The notes beneath the pieces are model-generated. The model was not told the origin of the DNA and did not search any database. It saw only the letters and a program-made list of their open reading frames with translations. Shown in pieces: positions 20,125 through 29,383 of a stretch of 64,000 nucleotides of DNA. Location of the stretch: positions 62,001-126,000 of the forward strand of contig NZ_MTBC01000006.1 of assembly GCF_002072105.2 (NCBI RefSeq), written 5' to 3'. The position numbers and the translations under genes are program-made. The first letter of the stretch is position 1. Each line of letters starts with the position of its first letter. The DNA is from Croceivirga radicis (GTDB taxonomy: Bacteria; Bacteroidota; Bacteroidia; Flavobacteriales; Flavobacteriaceae).

Positions 20125-22371
20125 TTAATTAAGTTTATATCTAAATCCAGCATAGAACATTCTACCCATTATGGGCGCATATACTATGCTTGTATCAAAG
20201 TTTGGACCAAAAGGGTCATTTGCCCCAAGAACAGGATTATCCTGTGTAAAATTAGTTAAGTTTTCACCACCCAAATACACTTCAAAAGCATTAGAAAACA
20301 CTTTGGTTACCTGCGCATTCATCAAGGCATAAGAAGGGGAAGCATCTCCTAATTGATAGTTTTGCTCAAAAACCACAGTGCTAGGCAAACGTTGTTGCCC
20401 CACCGTATGTAAAGTATAATCCATTCGCCATTGTGCACCATTCTCCTTAGGGTTAGTGGTGTATCCTATATTTAAAAAGTACCTGTTTTTAGCGGTTAAC
20501 GGTTTTTGCAATAATCCGTTTTGGTAATTGGTCTTAACACTGTAGAACTTGTAGGCGGTTCTAAAATCTAGTCGTGGTAAAACCTCATAATTTAATTCTA
20601 CCTGAAAACTGTTGGCATAACTATCTCCCTCTAAATTGGAAAAAATTACCTGACTGGGATTCTCCCAATCTACCACTACCTGATTATTGAACTGGGTACG
20701 GTAAAAATCCAGACCAACATTACCCTTACGACCTTCCCATGTGAATCCTTGTAAAAAACTCAATCCAAAATTCGTTGCCTTTTCGGGTTCAAAACCATAA
20801 ATGGGACCTGTAGAGCTATTAAGAAGTAATTGCCTGTTAGATGCGAACAATCTCTGATTCTCTGCAAAAATATTTGCAGCCCTACGCCCAATACCAAAAG
20901 ACCCTCTTAAACTTGCGTTCTCCCAAGGCGTATACCTTACATGCAATCTTGGCGTAAAAAACGTTCCAAGTCTATTATGGCTATCTACCCGTACACCAGC
21001 GGTAAGGCTCAATTTCTCAAGATTGGTATAGGCGTACTCAAAAAAAGCACCAACAGAACGGTCTACCCGATTAAAATCGACCGTATTAACCAGTTCGTCA
21101 TACTGATCATAAGCAAACGTAATACCTGTTTTAAAGGTGTTTCTAGTATCGCCCAGAATAGAATTAAACACCAAATTGGAATACAAACTAGCATGTGAAA
21201 TGTCATATTGATTAAATCCGTAATACGAATCCTGTTCGTGCTTACTATAAGCTATTTGCAGGCCCATGCTCTGGAAAGGCATATCTGGAAATACATAACC
21301 CATTTTACCAGAAAGATCATATCGCTTTGTATTGATTTCACTACCCCAAGCATTGGTGGTAAATTTATCCGTTTCCGGATTAAAGTTTACTTGCCCAACT
21401 TGTTTATCATCAACTAAAAAGCGGGCTCCCAAAAAACCTACCCAACCTTTAGCTGCATCTTGGTATTGCCATCTATTAAAAACATTTAACTGTTCCGCCA
21501 ATGGCGCATCTAAAAACCCGTCTTCATTATTATCCTCTTTTTGGCTCCTTTTGTTACCATGCACATATAGACCGGTAGACCATTTTTCAGCAACCTTTGC
21601 ATTTAAGTGCGTATTTACCTCGTACCTGCCATTTTGATTTGCGTATCCATTAACAAAAAGCTTATGATCTGTAAAGGGTTTTACCAACTCTGTATTTATT
21701 TGGCCAGATATACTTTCGTAACCATTTACTACAGAACCAGCACCTTTGGTTATCTGTATACTTTCTACCCATGTACCCGGGGTAAATGTTAAGCCAAAGG
21801 TTTGAGAAGCGCCACGTACCATGGGTATATTCTCTTGTGTAATTAAGATATACGGACTTGTTAACCCCAACATCTCTATTTGCTTTGTGCCTGTAAGCGC
21901 ATCGTTAAAGTTTACGTCTATAGCCGGATTGGTTTCAAAGCTTTCTGATAGATTACAGCAAGCGGCCTTTAATAATTCGGCACTATTAATGGTAACTATA
22001 TTCTCTGAAGATAAAAATGCCTTTTGTACCGCATCTCTTTTTTGTTCCACCACAACCTCATCTAATTGATTGGAAGGCTGTAGGGTGTGATGCACCATTA
22101 TTGGTTCGGTAATGGTTAGAGTATCGGTTTTAAAACCAATATAACTGACAACCAATTTATCGTATTCACCAGTATAGGGTATAGCAAAAAGACCCTCTTC
22201 ATTAGTAATGGTTCCTATAGGTGAGTTGAGCCAATATACATTAGCTCCAGGAAGTGCCAAATGCTTTCCTGCTGCATTGCCCTCCATAATCATGCCTTCT
22301 ACTTTATCCTGGGCATGACCTAAGTTTAAAATTTGTAGTAAAATGGCAAAAAGCCAATAAGTATTTTTCAT
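20125..22371 (-). CDS. TonB-dependent outer-membrane receptor
   Basis: 748 residues from ATG 22371; a frame to 22401 exists, but MKNTYWLFAILLQILNLGHAQ is a clear signal peptide. An N-terminal carboxypeptidase-like regulatory domain (about 25-100) precedes the plug (begins near DEVVVEQKRDAVQKAF) and a 22-strand-type barrel ending GFRYKLN with a C-terminal beta signal. The downstream HMA genes suggest import of a metal or metal chelate, by guilt of neighbourhood only. It is first in a receptor-HMA-HMA/MauE operon. Confidence 0.92.
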   Translation of the reverse strand: MKNTYWLFAILLQILNLGHAQDKVEGMIMEGNAAGKHLALPGANVYWLNSPIGTITNEEGLFAIPYTGEYDKLVVSYIGFKTDTLTITEPIMVHHTLQPSNQLDEVVVEQKRDAVQKAFLSSENIVTINSAELLKAACCNLSESFETNPAIDVNFNDALTGTKQIEMLGLTSPYILITQENIPMVRGASQTFGLTFTPGTWVESIQITKGAGSVVNGYESISGQINTELVKPFTDHKLFVNGYANQNGRYEVNTHLNAKVAEKWSTGLYVHGNKRSQKEDNNEDGFLDAPLAEQLNVFNRWQYQDAAKGWVGFLGARFLVDDKQVGQVNFNPETDKFTTNAWGSEINTKRYDLSGKMGYVFPDMPFQSMGLQIAYSKHEQDSYYGFNQYDISHASLYSNLVFNSILGDTRNTFKTGITFAYDQYDELVNTVDFNRVDRSVGAFFEYAYTNLEKLSLTAGVRVDSHNRLGTFFTPRLHVRYTPWENASLRGSFGIGRRAANIFAENQRLFASNRQLLLNSSTGPIYGFEPEKATNFGLSFLQGFTWEGRKGNVGLDFYRTQFNNQVVVDWENPSQVIFSNLEGDSYANSFQVELNYEVLPRLDFRTAYKFYSVKTNYQNGLLQKPLTAKNRYFLNIGYTTNPKENGAQWRMDYTLHTVGQQRLPSTVVFEQNYQLGDASPSYALMNAQVTKVFSNAFEVYLGGENLTNFTQDNPVLGANDPFGPNFDTSIVYAPIMGRMFYAGFRYKLN

Positions 22372-22444
22372 TGTAATTTGATATAATAAGGTTACATACA
22401 ATTTTTCAGGTCGTCATAGACCAATTTTTTGTAAAACCTTAAAA

Positions 22445-22858
22445 TCAAATTAGATATACTTCATAAAGCTGATGTAGTTTCCGTTCAGGTAAGGGCGGTG
22501 CTTCAATTAATGGTGTAGCAACCTCTTCCAATACTACGGATAGTAAATGAAGATAAGCAACCGTATAGGTTTGTAGAAAAACTTGTTGCTCAAAATCTAA
22601 ATCGTCCCAAGAAACTTTAATTAAATCATCTTGACCCGTTAGGGTAAAAGAATCATCATCACAACAACCTGGATTTTCCTGTTCCATTTCTAGGGCTGCC
22701 AAGGCAGCTTTCATACCACAATCTTCCGCACCATGAAAAAAAGCAACATCCATAACCCTGCCCATGCACAAATGCTTGTCTACCGTCCAAGAGAATGTAG
22801 AAAGCAATACTAGGCAAGCTAATGCTATAGAAAAACTATGTATTACCGCTTTTTTCAC
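22445..22858 (-). CDS. HYC_CC_PP family protein
   Basis: 137 residues from a GTG start at 22858, chosen because the signal-like KKAVIHSFSIALACLVLLST begins right after it. The conserved tokens that name this Bacteroidota family are present as HLC, GCC and APPLPE. Function is unknown; members usually sit beside TonB receptors and metal genes, as here. A TTG alternative (22873) overlaps the TATTTTTG promoter box and is unlikely. Confidence 0.8.
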   Translation of the reverse strand: MKKAVIHSFSIALACLVLLSTFSWTVDKHLCMGRVMDVAFFHGAEDCGMKAALAALEMEQENPGCCDDDSFTLTGQDDLIKVSWDDLDFEQQVFLQTYTVAYLHLLSVVLEEVATPLIEAPPLPERKLHQLYEVYLI

Positions 22859-22862
22859 CCTG

Positions 22863-22870
22863 CAAAAATA
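22863..22870 (-). promoter_or_regulatory. TAnnTTTG box next to the HYC_CC_PP start
   Basis: TATTTTTG on the minus strand ends 4 nt before the GTG at 22858, again suggesting a leaderless or nearly leaderless mRNA. Confidence 0.4.
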
Positions 22871-22983
22871 CAAAATTTTAAGCTCGATACTTAAACGCGT
22901 TTTTGTTTGATATATTTTTAACAGCTTCTATTGTAAGGAATAGGAATACTACCGACTTTTGCACTCTATAAATTTTGATAGCA

Positions 22984-23436
22984 ATGTTCGACGCTTTAAA
23001 ACCACAGATAACAACCCTACTAAATAACACAACCCAAACCGCAGAGCAACGCATGCAAGCAATTTGCGAGCTATTGAAGGCAAATATTCCACACTATGAT
23101 TGGGTTGGATTTTACTTTAAAAATGGCGATAAGCGCGAACTAAAATTAGGGTCCTATGCGGGTGCGCCTACAGACCATACCATTATTCCTTTTGGCAAGG
23201 GCATTTGTGGACAAGTGGCAGAAAGCAACCAAAACTTTGTAGTACCAGATGTACAAGCCCAAGATAATTACATTGCTTGCAGCATTACCGTAAAGTCAGA
23301 AATTGTAATTCCATTGTTTAAAAATGGAGAGAATATTGGCCAGATAGACATAGACTCTAACACACCGGACCCTTTTACAGCAGAAGACGAACGTTTTCTG
23401 GAATGGGTAAACGAAGGTGTTTCTCAAATTCTTTAA
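22984..23436 (+). CDS. GAF-domain protein, free methionine-(R)-sulfoxide reductase-like
   Basis: 150 residues from the ATG at 22984; a TTG three codons earlier is less likely. It is a single GAF domain of the fRMsr type, with GKGICGQVAE (Cys75) and DNYIACSITVKSEIVIPL (Cys99). Compared from memory with the E. coli enzyme these match Cys94 and Cys118; the counterpart of Cys84 seems to be Asp64/His65. The enzyme class reduces free Met-R-sulfoxide. The missing cysteine leaves activity open. It precedes purH without a tight operon link. Confidence 0.75.
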   Translation: MFDALKPQITTLLNNTTQTAEQRMQAICELLKANIPHYDWVGFYFKNGDKRELKLGSYAGAPTDHTIIPFGKGICGQVAESNQNFVVPDVQAQDNYIACSITVKSEIVIPLFKNGENIGQIDIDSNTPDPFTAEDERFLEWVNEGVSQIL

Positions 23437-23526
23437 AACTTAAGGTTTTTTGTTAATAACCCATTAAGGTTTTTCTGGTGAAATAAAGTACTTTTGAAGC
23501 TTAATTTTTTCCACTTCAAAATTCTA

Positions 23527-25059
23527 ATGAGTACTACCAAAAAAGCAACATCGGCATTAATTTCCGTATTTCATAAAGACGGACTAGAACCTATTGTTAA
23601 AAAACTAGACGAACTTGGGGTTACCCTATATTCTACCGGAGGCACGGAGAAGTTTATTAAAGACCTAGGCATAGATGTAGTTGCCGTAGAAGATGTAACT
23701 AGCTACCCCTCTATTTTGGGTGGCCGCGTTAAAACCTTACATCCTAAAATTTTTGGTGGCATATTAAACAGACAAGATCATGAAGGCGATGTGGCTCAGA
23801 TGCAAGAATTTGAAATTCCACAGTTAGACATCGTTATTGTAGACTTGTATCCTTTTGAAAAAACGGTAGCCAGCGGTGCTGCTGAACAAGATATTATTGA
23901 AAAAATTGATATAGGTGGTATTTCTTTAATTAGAGCGGCCGCAAAAAATTTCAAAGATGTGCTATGCGTTTCCTCTATGGAAGATTATGGCCAATTTTTG
24001 GATATTATAACCAATGGTAATGGCGAGACTACCTTAGAGGAAAGAAAATTGTTCGCCGCTAAAGCGTTTAATGTTTCATCACATTATGATTCCGCTATTT
24101 TCAACTACTTTAATCAAAAACAAGAAGTTACTAGTTTAAAAATCAGCGAAACGCAAGGACAGGTATTGCGTTATGGAGAAAACCCACACCAAAAAGGGTA
24201 TTTCTTTGGCGATTTTGACGCTATGTTTGATAAGCTACACGGTAAAGAATTATCTTACAACAACCTATTAGATGTTGATGCAGCCGTTAATTTAATGGGA
24301 GAATTCCAAAACGACGCTCCTACTTTCGCTATTTTAAAGCACAATAACGCTTGTGGTCTTGCTACTAGAAATACCATAAAAGAAGCATATGTGGACGCAC
24401 TTGCTGGCGACCCTGTTTCTGCTTTTGGCGGTATTTTAATCAGCAACACGGAAATTGACAAGGCAACTGCTGAAGAAATTCACCAACTGTTTTGCGAAGT
24501 GGTAATCGCACCTTCTTATTCTGATCAGGCTTTAGAGGTTTTAAAAGGCAAAAAGAATAGAATAATCTTAATACAAAAAGAAGTAGTATTACCCGCCAAC
24601 CAAGTACGTACTTGTTTAAACGGTTTTTTGTTACAAGACAAAGACAACAAGAGCGACGCAAAAGAAGATCTAAACAATGTTACCGATAAGGCAGCCACTG
24701 CTGAGGAAATAGAAGATTTACTTTTTGCTTCTAAAATCTGCAAGCATACTAAAAGTAACACCATTGTATTGGCCAAAAACAAACAATTGTGTGCTAGCGG
24801 TACCGGGCAAACTTCTAGAGTAGATGCCTTAAACCAAGCCATACACAAAGCAGGTTCTTTTAATTTTGATTTGAATGGTGCCGTCATGGCCAGTGACGCT
24901 TTTTTTCCATTCCCAGATTGTGTAGAGATTGCCCACAAAGCAGGAATAAGTTCCGTTATACAACCAGGTGGTTCTATCAAAGACCAATTGAGTGTAGATT
25001 ATTGCAACGAAAACGGACTTTCTATGGTAATGACGGGCACAAGACATTTTAAGCATTAA
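23527..25059 (+). CDS. purH: Bifunctional AICAR transformylase / IMP cyclohydrolase
   Basis: 510 residues from ATG 23527 (a TTG at 23494 is rejected; the MGS-like domain begins ALISVFHKDGLEPIV right after the ATG). The N-terminal cyclohydrolase domain has STGGTEKFI and GGRVKTLHPKI; the transformylase domain has the KHNNACG motif and the ending MVMTGTRHFKH. It carries out the last two steps of IMP synthesis. Full length; mreB starts 54 nt downstream. Confidence 0.97.
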   Translation: MSTTKKATSALISVFHKDGLEPIVKKLDELGVTLYSTGGTEKFIKDLGIDVVAVEDVTSYPSILGGRVKTLHPKIFGGILNRQDHEGDVAQMQEFEIPQLDIVIVDLYPFEKTVASGAAEQDIIEKIDIGGISLIRAAAKNFKDVLCVSSMEDYGQFLDIITNGNGETTLEERKLFAAKAFNVSSHYDSAIFNYFNQKQEVTSLKISETQGQVLRYGENPHQKGYFFGDFDAMFDKLHGKELSYNNLLDVDAAVNLMGEFQNDAPTFAILKHNNACGLATRNTIKEAYVDALAGDPVSAFGGILISNTEIDKATAEEIHQLFCEVVIAPSYSDQALEVLKGKKNRIILIQKEVVLPANQVRTCLNGFLLQDKDNKSDAKEDLNNVTDKAATAEEIEDLLFASKICKHTKSNTIVLAKNKQLCASGTGQTSRVDALNQAIHKAGSFNFDLNGAVMASDAFFPFPDCVEIAHKAGISSVIQPGGSIKDQLSVDYCNENGLSMVMTGTRHFKH

Positions 25060-25113
25060 ATTGCTTACTTTTACCGACAAAATTTACCTTTAATCTAAAA
25101 TTAGGACCTTTCT

Positions 25114-26142
25114 ATGGGATTCTTTGATTTCATGACCGAGGAGATTGCCATTGACCTTGGTACGGCAAACACCTTAATAATACATTTGGACAAGGTTGTG
25201 GTAGATAGCCCTTCCATTGTTGCCCGTGACCGTGTGTCTGGGAAGATAATTGCCGTAGGTAAGGAGGCGAGTATGATGCAGGGGAAAACCCATGAAAACA
25301 TTAAAACCATACGCCCACTTAAGGATGGTGTAATCGCAGATTTTGATGCTTCTGAGAAGATGATCAATATGTTCATCAAGAACATACCTGCGCTTAAAAA
25401 GAAATGGTTCCCACCTGCATTGCGCATGGTAATTTGTATTCCTTCTGGTATTACAGAAGTAGAAATGCGCGCCGTTCGTGAATCCGCAGAACGTGTTAAT
25501 GGCAAAGAAGTATACCTAATTCATGAACCTATGGCGGCAGCAATAGGTATTGGCTTAGATATTATGCAACCCAAAGGCAACATGATCGTAGATATAGGTG
25601 GTGGTACTACAGAAATTGCGGTTATAGCCCTTGGTGGTATTGTGTGTGATAAATCTGTAAAGATTGCTGGTGATGTCTTTACCAATGATATTATCTATTA
25701 CATGCGTACACAACACAATTTATATGTGGGAGAAAGTACTGCAGAAGCTATAAAGATTGAAATTGGAGCTGCTACGGAAGATTTGCAGTCCCCGCCAGAA
25801 GATAAACAAATTCAAGGTAGGGATTTGTTAACCGGAAAACCTAAACAGGTACAGGTTACCTACCGTGAAATTGCAAAGGCCTTAGATAAAAGTATTTTAC
25901 GCGTAGAAGATGCGGTAATGGAGACCCTATCCCAAACGCCGCCAGAACTTGCCGCAGATATTTACAATACGGGAATTTACCTTGCTGGTGGAGGCTCTAT
26001 GCTTCGAGGTTTGGATAAACGTTTATCCCAAAAAACGGATTTACCCGTATATATTGCAGAAGATCCTTTAAGAGCAGTAGTGCGTGGTACCGGCATAGCC
26101 CTAAAAAATCTGGACCGCTACAAGAACATTTTAATTAAGTAA
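25114..26142 (+). CDS. mreB: Rod-shape-determining protein MreB
   Basis: 342 residues with actin-fold phosphate motifs: AIDLGTANTLI (phosphate 1), MIVDIGGGTTEIAVI (phosphate 2) and YLAGGGSMLRGL (adenosine). It polymerises under the inner membrane and guides elongasome insertion of peptidoglycan. First gene of mreB-mreC-mreD-mrdA-rodA, a complete elongation operon with gaps of 50 nt or less. Confidence 0.98.
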   Translation: MGFFDFMTEEIAIDLGTANTLIIHLDKVVVDSPSIVARDRVSGKIIAVGKEASMMQGKTHENIKTIRPLKDGVIADFDASEKMINMFIKNIPALKKKWFPPALRMVICIPSGITEVEMRAVRESAERVNGKEVYLIHEPMAAAIGIGLDIMQPKGNMIVDIGGGTTEIAVIALGGIVCDKSVKIAGDVFTNDIIYYMRTQHNLYVGESTAEAIKIEIGAATEDLQSPPEDKQIQGRDLLTGKPKQVQVTYREIAKALDKSILRVEDAVMETLSQTPPELAADIYNTGIYLAGGGSMLRGLDKRLSQKTDLPVYIAEDPLRAVVRGTGIALKNLDRYKNILIK

Positions 26143-26192
26143 AAACCTTTACCACTCCTTTTATGTTATTGGGGTAAAACCGAATTGATGGA

Positions 26193-27002
26193 ATGCAAAG
26201 AATCATCAACTTTATTCTCAACAATAGAAATACATTTCTTTATGTTGTGTTGTTGGTTTTTTCTTTGGGGATAACCATAAAATCGCATAGCTACCATCAA
26301 TCGCGTTATTTCAATTCCACAAAGTGGATAAGTGGTACTATTTACGGTATTTCGCACGGTATTACCAACTATTTTAATTTAAAAGAAGAAAATAAACGCC
26401 TTGTAGAAGAAAACCAGCAACTTAGGGAACAAGTGTTGAATGCCCCTAAAGAATACCTAACGGACAGCACGTTAAATTTTGAAATTGTACCTGCTCAAAT
26501 AATCAAAAACATGTTTGCTTCGCCTAGGAACTACATTACCTTGGATAAAGGAGAAAAGCATGGTATAAAACAAGATATGGGTGTAATAACCCCACTAGGC
26601 ATACTTGGTATAGTGGAAAACACCTCAAATGGTTTTACCGTTGTACAAAGTATTCTTAATACCAAATCAAATATTAATGCCAAAATTAAAAACACCAACT
26701 ATTTTGGATCCTTGGTGTGGAATGCAAAAGACTATCATATTGTACAACTAATAGATATTCCCAGATCGGTACCATTGGTTACTGGAGATACCATTACCAC
26801 AGGCGCAATGTCTAGTATATTTCCTGAGAACATTCCTATTGGAACCATTAAATCATTTGAGTTAGGACAAAACCAAAGCACCTATACTATTGATGTAACC
26901 TTATTTAATGATATGGCTAACGTAAAGAACGTTTATGTAATCAAAAATAAGGCCCGTAAAGAGATAATAGACTTACAAAAAGCGGTAGAAGATGCAAAAT
27001 AA
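26193..27002 (+). CDS. mreC: Rod-shape-determining protein MreC
   Basis: 269 residues. One N-terminal transmembrane segment (about 10-30) and a coiled-coil (KEENKRLVEENQQLREQ, about 66-82) precede the two beta-domains of MreC. It is a periplasmic scaffold for PBP2 and RodA. Its 3' end overlaps mreD by 11 nt. Confidence 0.95.
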   Translation: MQRIINFILNNRNTFLYVVLLVFSLGITIKSHSYHQSRYFNSTKWISGTIYGISHGITNYFNLKEENKRLVEENQQLREQVLNAPKEYLTDSTLNFEIVPAQIIKNMFASPRNYITLDKGEKHGIKQDMGVITPLGILGIVENTSNGFTVVQSILNTKSNINAKIKNTNYFGSLVWNAKDYHIVQLIDIPRSVPLVTGDTITTGAMSSIFPENIPIGTIKSFELGQNQSTYTIDVTLFNDMANVKNVYVIKNKARKEIIDLQKAVEDAK

Positions 27003-27504
27003 TCTAATACTACTTTCTATAATACGATTAATATTACTAGTGTTTGCGCAAGTATTAATCTTTAATCATTTAAACTTTTACGGATACATAAACCCACTAG
27101 TTTATGTGTTATTTTTTTATTGGTATCCCATTCGCGAAAATAAATCCCTATTTATTTTATTGAGTTTTATCCTTGGCCTTTTTATAGATATTTTCTCAGA
27201 CACTACTGCTTTACACGCAATGGCAGCCATAACGGTAGCCTTTAGTAGGCCACTACTAATGCGTTTTTGTTTTGGAGTTAATTTTGAATTTCAAGGATTT
27301 ACCTATAAAAATACCACCAAGGTACAGCGGGCAACCTTTTTACTATTGCTAATTTTAATACAACATATAGTATACTTTTCTTTTGAAATTTTAAGTTTTT
27401 CCCATTTACTATTAATTTTGAAAAAGATACTTTTTACCGCTATTGTAACGTTTCTATTTAGTATACTGTTAAGTTCGTTATTCGCCACAGACCAAGATAT
27501 TTAG
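26992..27504 (+). CDS. mreD: Rod-shape-determining protein MreD
   Basis: 170 residues, almost wholly hydrophobic with five to six predicted helices, the size and position of MreD. It overlaps mreC by 11 nt and ends 10 nt before mrdA. Sequence conservation in this family is low, so the call leans on topology and operon order. Confidence 0.9.
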   Translation: MQNNLILLSIIRLILLVFAQVLIFNHLNFYGYINPLVYVLFFYWYPIRENKSLFILLSFILGLFIDIFSDTTALHAMAAITVAFSRPLLMRFCFGVNFEFQGFTYKNTTKVQRATFLLLLILIQHIVYFSFEILSFSHLLLILKKILFTAIVTFLFSILLSSLFATDQDI

Positions 27505-27514
27505 ATTGTAAAAA

Positions 27515-29383
27515 ATGAGAAGGTTATTGTTATCCTCCATAATTGTTATTGTAGGTTTTACCTTTATAGGTAGATTATCCTATTTGCAATTAATTCGTTT
27601 TGCCCCCAATCAAATATTAGAAGACCCTGCTATTAAAGCGGTATATGACTATCCTGAGCGCGGGTATATTTATGACCGTAATGGCAAACTATTGGTAGGC
27701 AACCAACCTGCCTACGATGTTATGGTTATTCCAAGGGAAACCAAAGCCCTAGACACCTTAGAATTTTGCAGCCTTTTAGGTATAAGCCAAGAGCGATTTG
27801 ATTTTCAGATAGAAAAAGCTAGAAGATATTCACCCAGATTACCCTCTGTACTAGTACCGCAGTTATCAAAAGAAGATTATGCCGGTCTACAAGAGAAAAT
27901 GCGTAAATACCCTGGTTTTTATATACAAAAACGATCTTTACGTGACTACAAAACCAATAGTGGTGCTAACGTTTTAGGCTACATTAGTGAGGTTAACGAA
28001 ACAGATTTAAGAGCAAATCCTTATTACCGGGCTGGAGAGCTAAAAGGAAGAACCGGAATAGAAAAACAATACGAAGAAATCCTAAGGGGTAGAAAAGGTG
28101 TAAAATACATTCAGAAAGACCGCTTTAATAGAGATATTGGCCCCTACAAGGACGGCAAGTTGGATACCTTACCTAAACTAGGAAAAGAACTTCATATTAC
28201 CATAGATAAAGATTTACAAGAATATGGTGAAAGACTAATGCACGGTAAACGAGGTGGTATTGTGGCTATTGAGCCATCTACGGGTGAAATTTTAGCCCTT
28301 ATCTCTGGCCCCACTTATGACCCTGCACTTTTAGTAGGTAGGGAGCGCTCTAGAAACTATAGTAAATTACACTATGATAGCATTGCTAGGCCTACTTGGG
28401 ACCGCTCTATATTAGCAGAACCTTCTCCTGGATCTCCTTTTAAAACACTTAATGCATTGGTTGCCCTGCAAGAAGGTGTAATTGACCCGGATACACGATT
28501 TACGTGTTATAATGGATTCTATGTTGGCAATCACAAAAAAGGATGCCATTGTGGGGGTGGTGTTCGGGATATGAATTCTGGTATTTACAAATCTTGTAAT
28601 GCTTACTTTGCGGGTACCTTTAGAAAAATTTATGGTAAGTACGAAACTACCGATGAAGGTATGGATGCTTGGGAAGCCCATATGAAAAGTTTTGGTCTTG
28701 GCGATTACTTAGGTGTAGATTTACCCACTGGTAGACCTGGAAGAATACCTAGCAAGGAATTTTACGATAAATGGTATGGAGACAATAGATGGGCTAGTTC
28801 TACCATTATATCCAATTCTATTGGCCAAGGAGAAGTTGCCTTAACCCCTATACAATTGGCTAACATGACTGCGGCAATTGCTAACCGCGGTTTTTATTAC
28901 ACCCCTCATGTAATCAAAGAAATTGGCAATAATATTGAGATAAACGCTGAGTTCACGGAACGAAAATACACCACCATTGAACCCAAACACTTTGAACCGG
29001 TAATTGAAGGAATGGCCAATGTGTATAACGTTGGAACCGCACGCTGGCTTAAAATACCTGATATAGACATAGCAGGTAAAACCGGAACGGTAGAAAACTT
29101 CACAAAAATTGATGGAAAAAGAGTGCAATTAACAGACCACTCTCTTTTTTCTGCTTTTGCGCCAATTAAAAAGCCTAAAATTGCCATAGCCGTGTATATT
29201 GAAAATGGCTATTATGGCTCAAGGTATGCCGGACACATTGCCTCATTGATGATAGAAAAATATATTAAAGGGGCTATAACCAGAACCGACTTAGAGAAGA
29301 AAATGTTGGAAAAAACGCTAGAGCACGAGTATGCCAAACCTCTAAGCGGAGAACCATTTAAAATAAATGAATATGGCTGGTAG
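27515..29383 (+). CDS. mrdA: Penicillin-binding protein 2 (elongation transpeptidase)
   Basis: 622 residues. An N-terminal membrane anchor (about 3-22) and a pedestal domain (DYPERGYIYDRNGKLL near 45) precede the transpeptidase domain. Catalytic motifs seen: SPFK with Ser307 and Lys310, SCN (KSCNAY) and KTG (AGKTGTVEN). It cross-links lateral-wall peptidoglycan with RodA. It overlaps rodA by 17 nt. Confidence 0.96.
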   Translation: MRRLLLSSIIVIVGFTFIGRLSYLQLIRFAPNQILEDPAIKAVYDYPERGYIYDRNGKLLVGNQPAYDVMVIPRETKALDTLEFCSLLGISQERFDFQIEKARRYSPRLPSVLVPQLSKEDYAGLQEKMRKYPGFYIQKRSLRDYKTNSGANVLGYISEVNETDLRANPYYRAGELKGRTGIEKQYEEILRGRKGVKYIQKDRFNRDIGPYKDGKLDTLPKLGKELHITIDKDLQEYGERLMHGKRGGIVAIEPSTGEILALISGPTYDPALLVGRERSRNYSKLHYDSIARPTWDRSILAEPSPGSPFKTLNALVALQEGVIDPDTRFTCYNGFYVGNHKKGCHCGGGVRDMNSGIYKSCNAYFAGTFRKIYGKYETTDEGMDAWEAHMKSFGLGDYLGVDLPTGRPGRIPSKEFYDKWYGDNRWASSTIISNSIGQGEVALTPIQLANMTAAIANRGFYYTPHVIKEIGNNIEINAEFTERKYTTIEPKHFEPVIEGMANVYNVGTARWLKIPDIDIAGKTGTVENFTKIDGKRVQLTDHSLFSAFAPIKKPKIAIAVYIENGYYGSRYAGHIASLMIEKYIKGAITRTDLEKKMLEKTLEHEYAKPLSGEPFKINEYGW

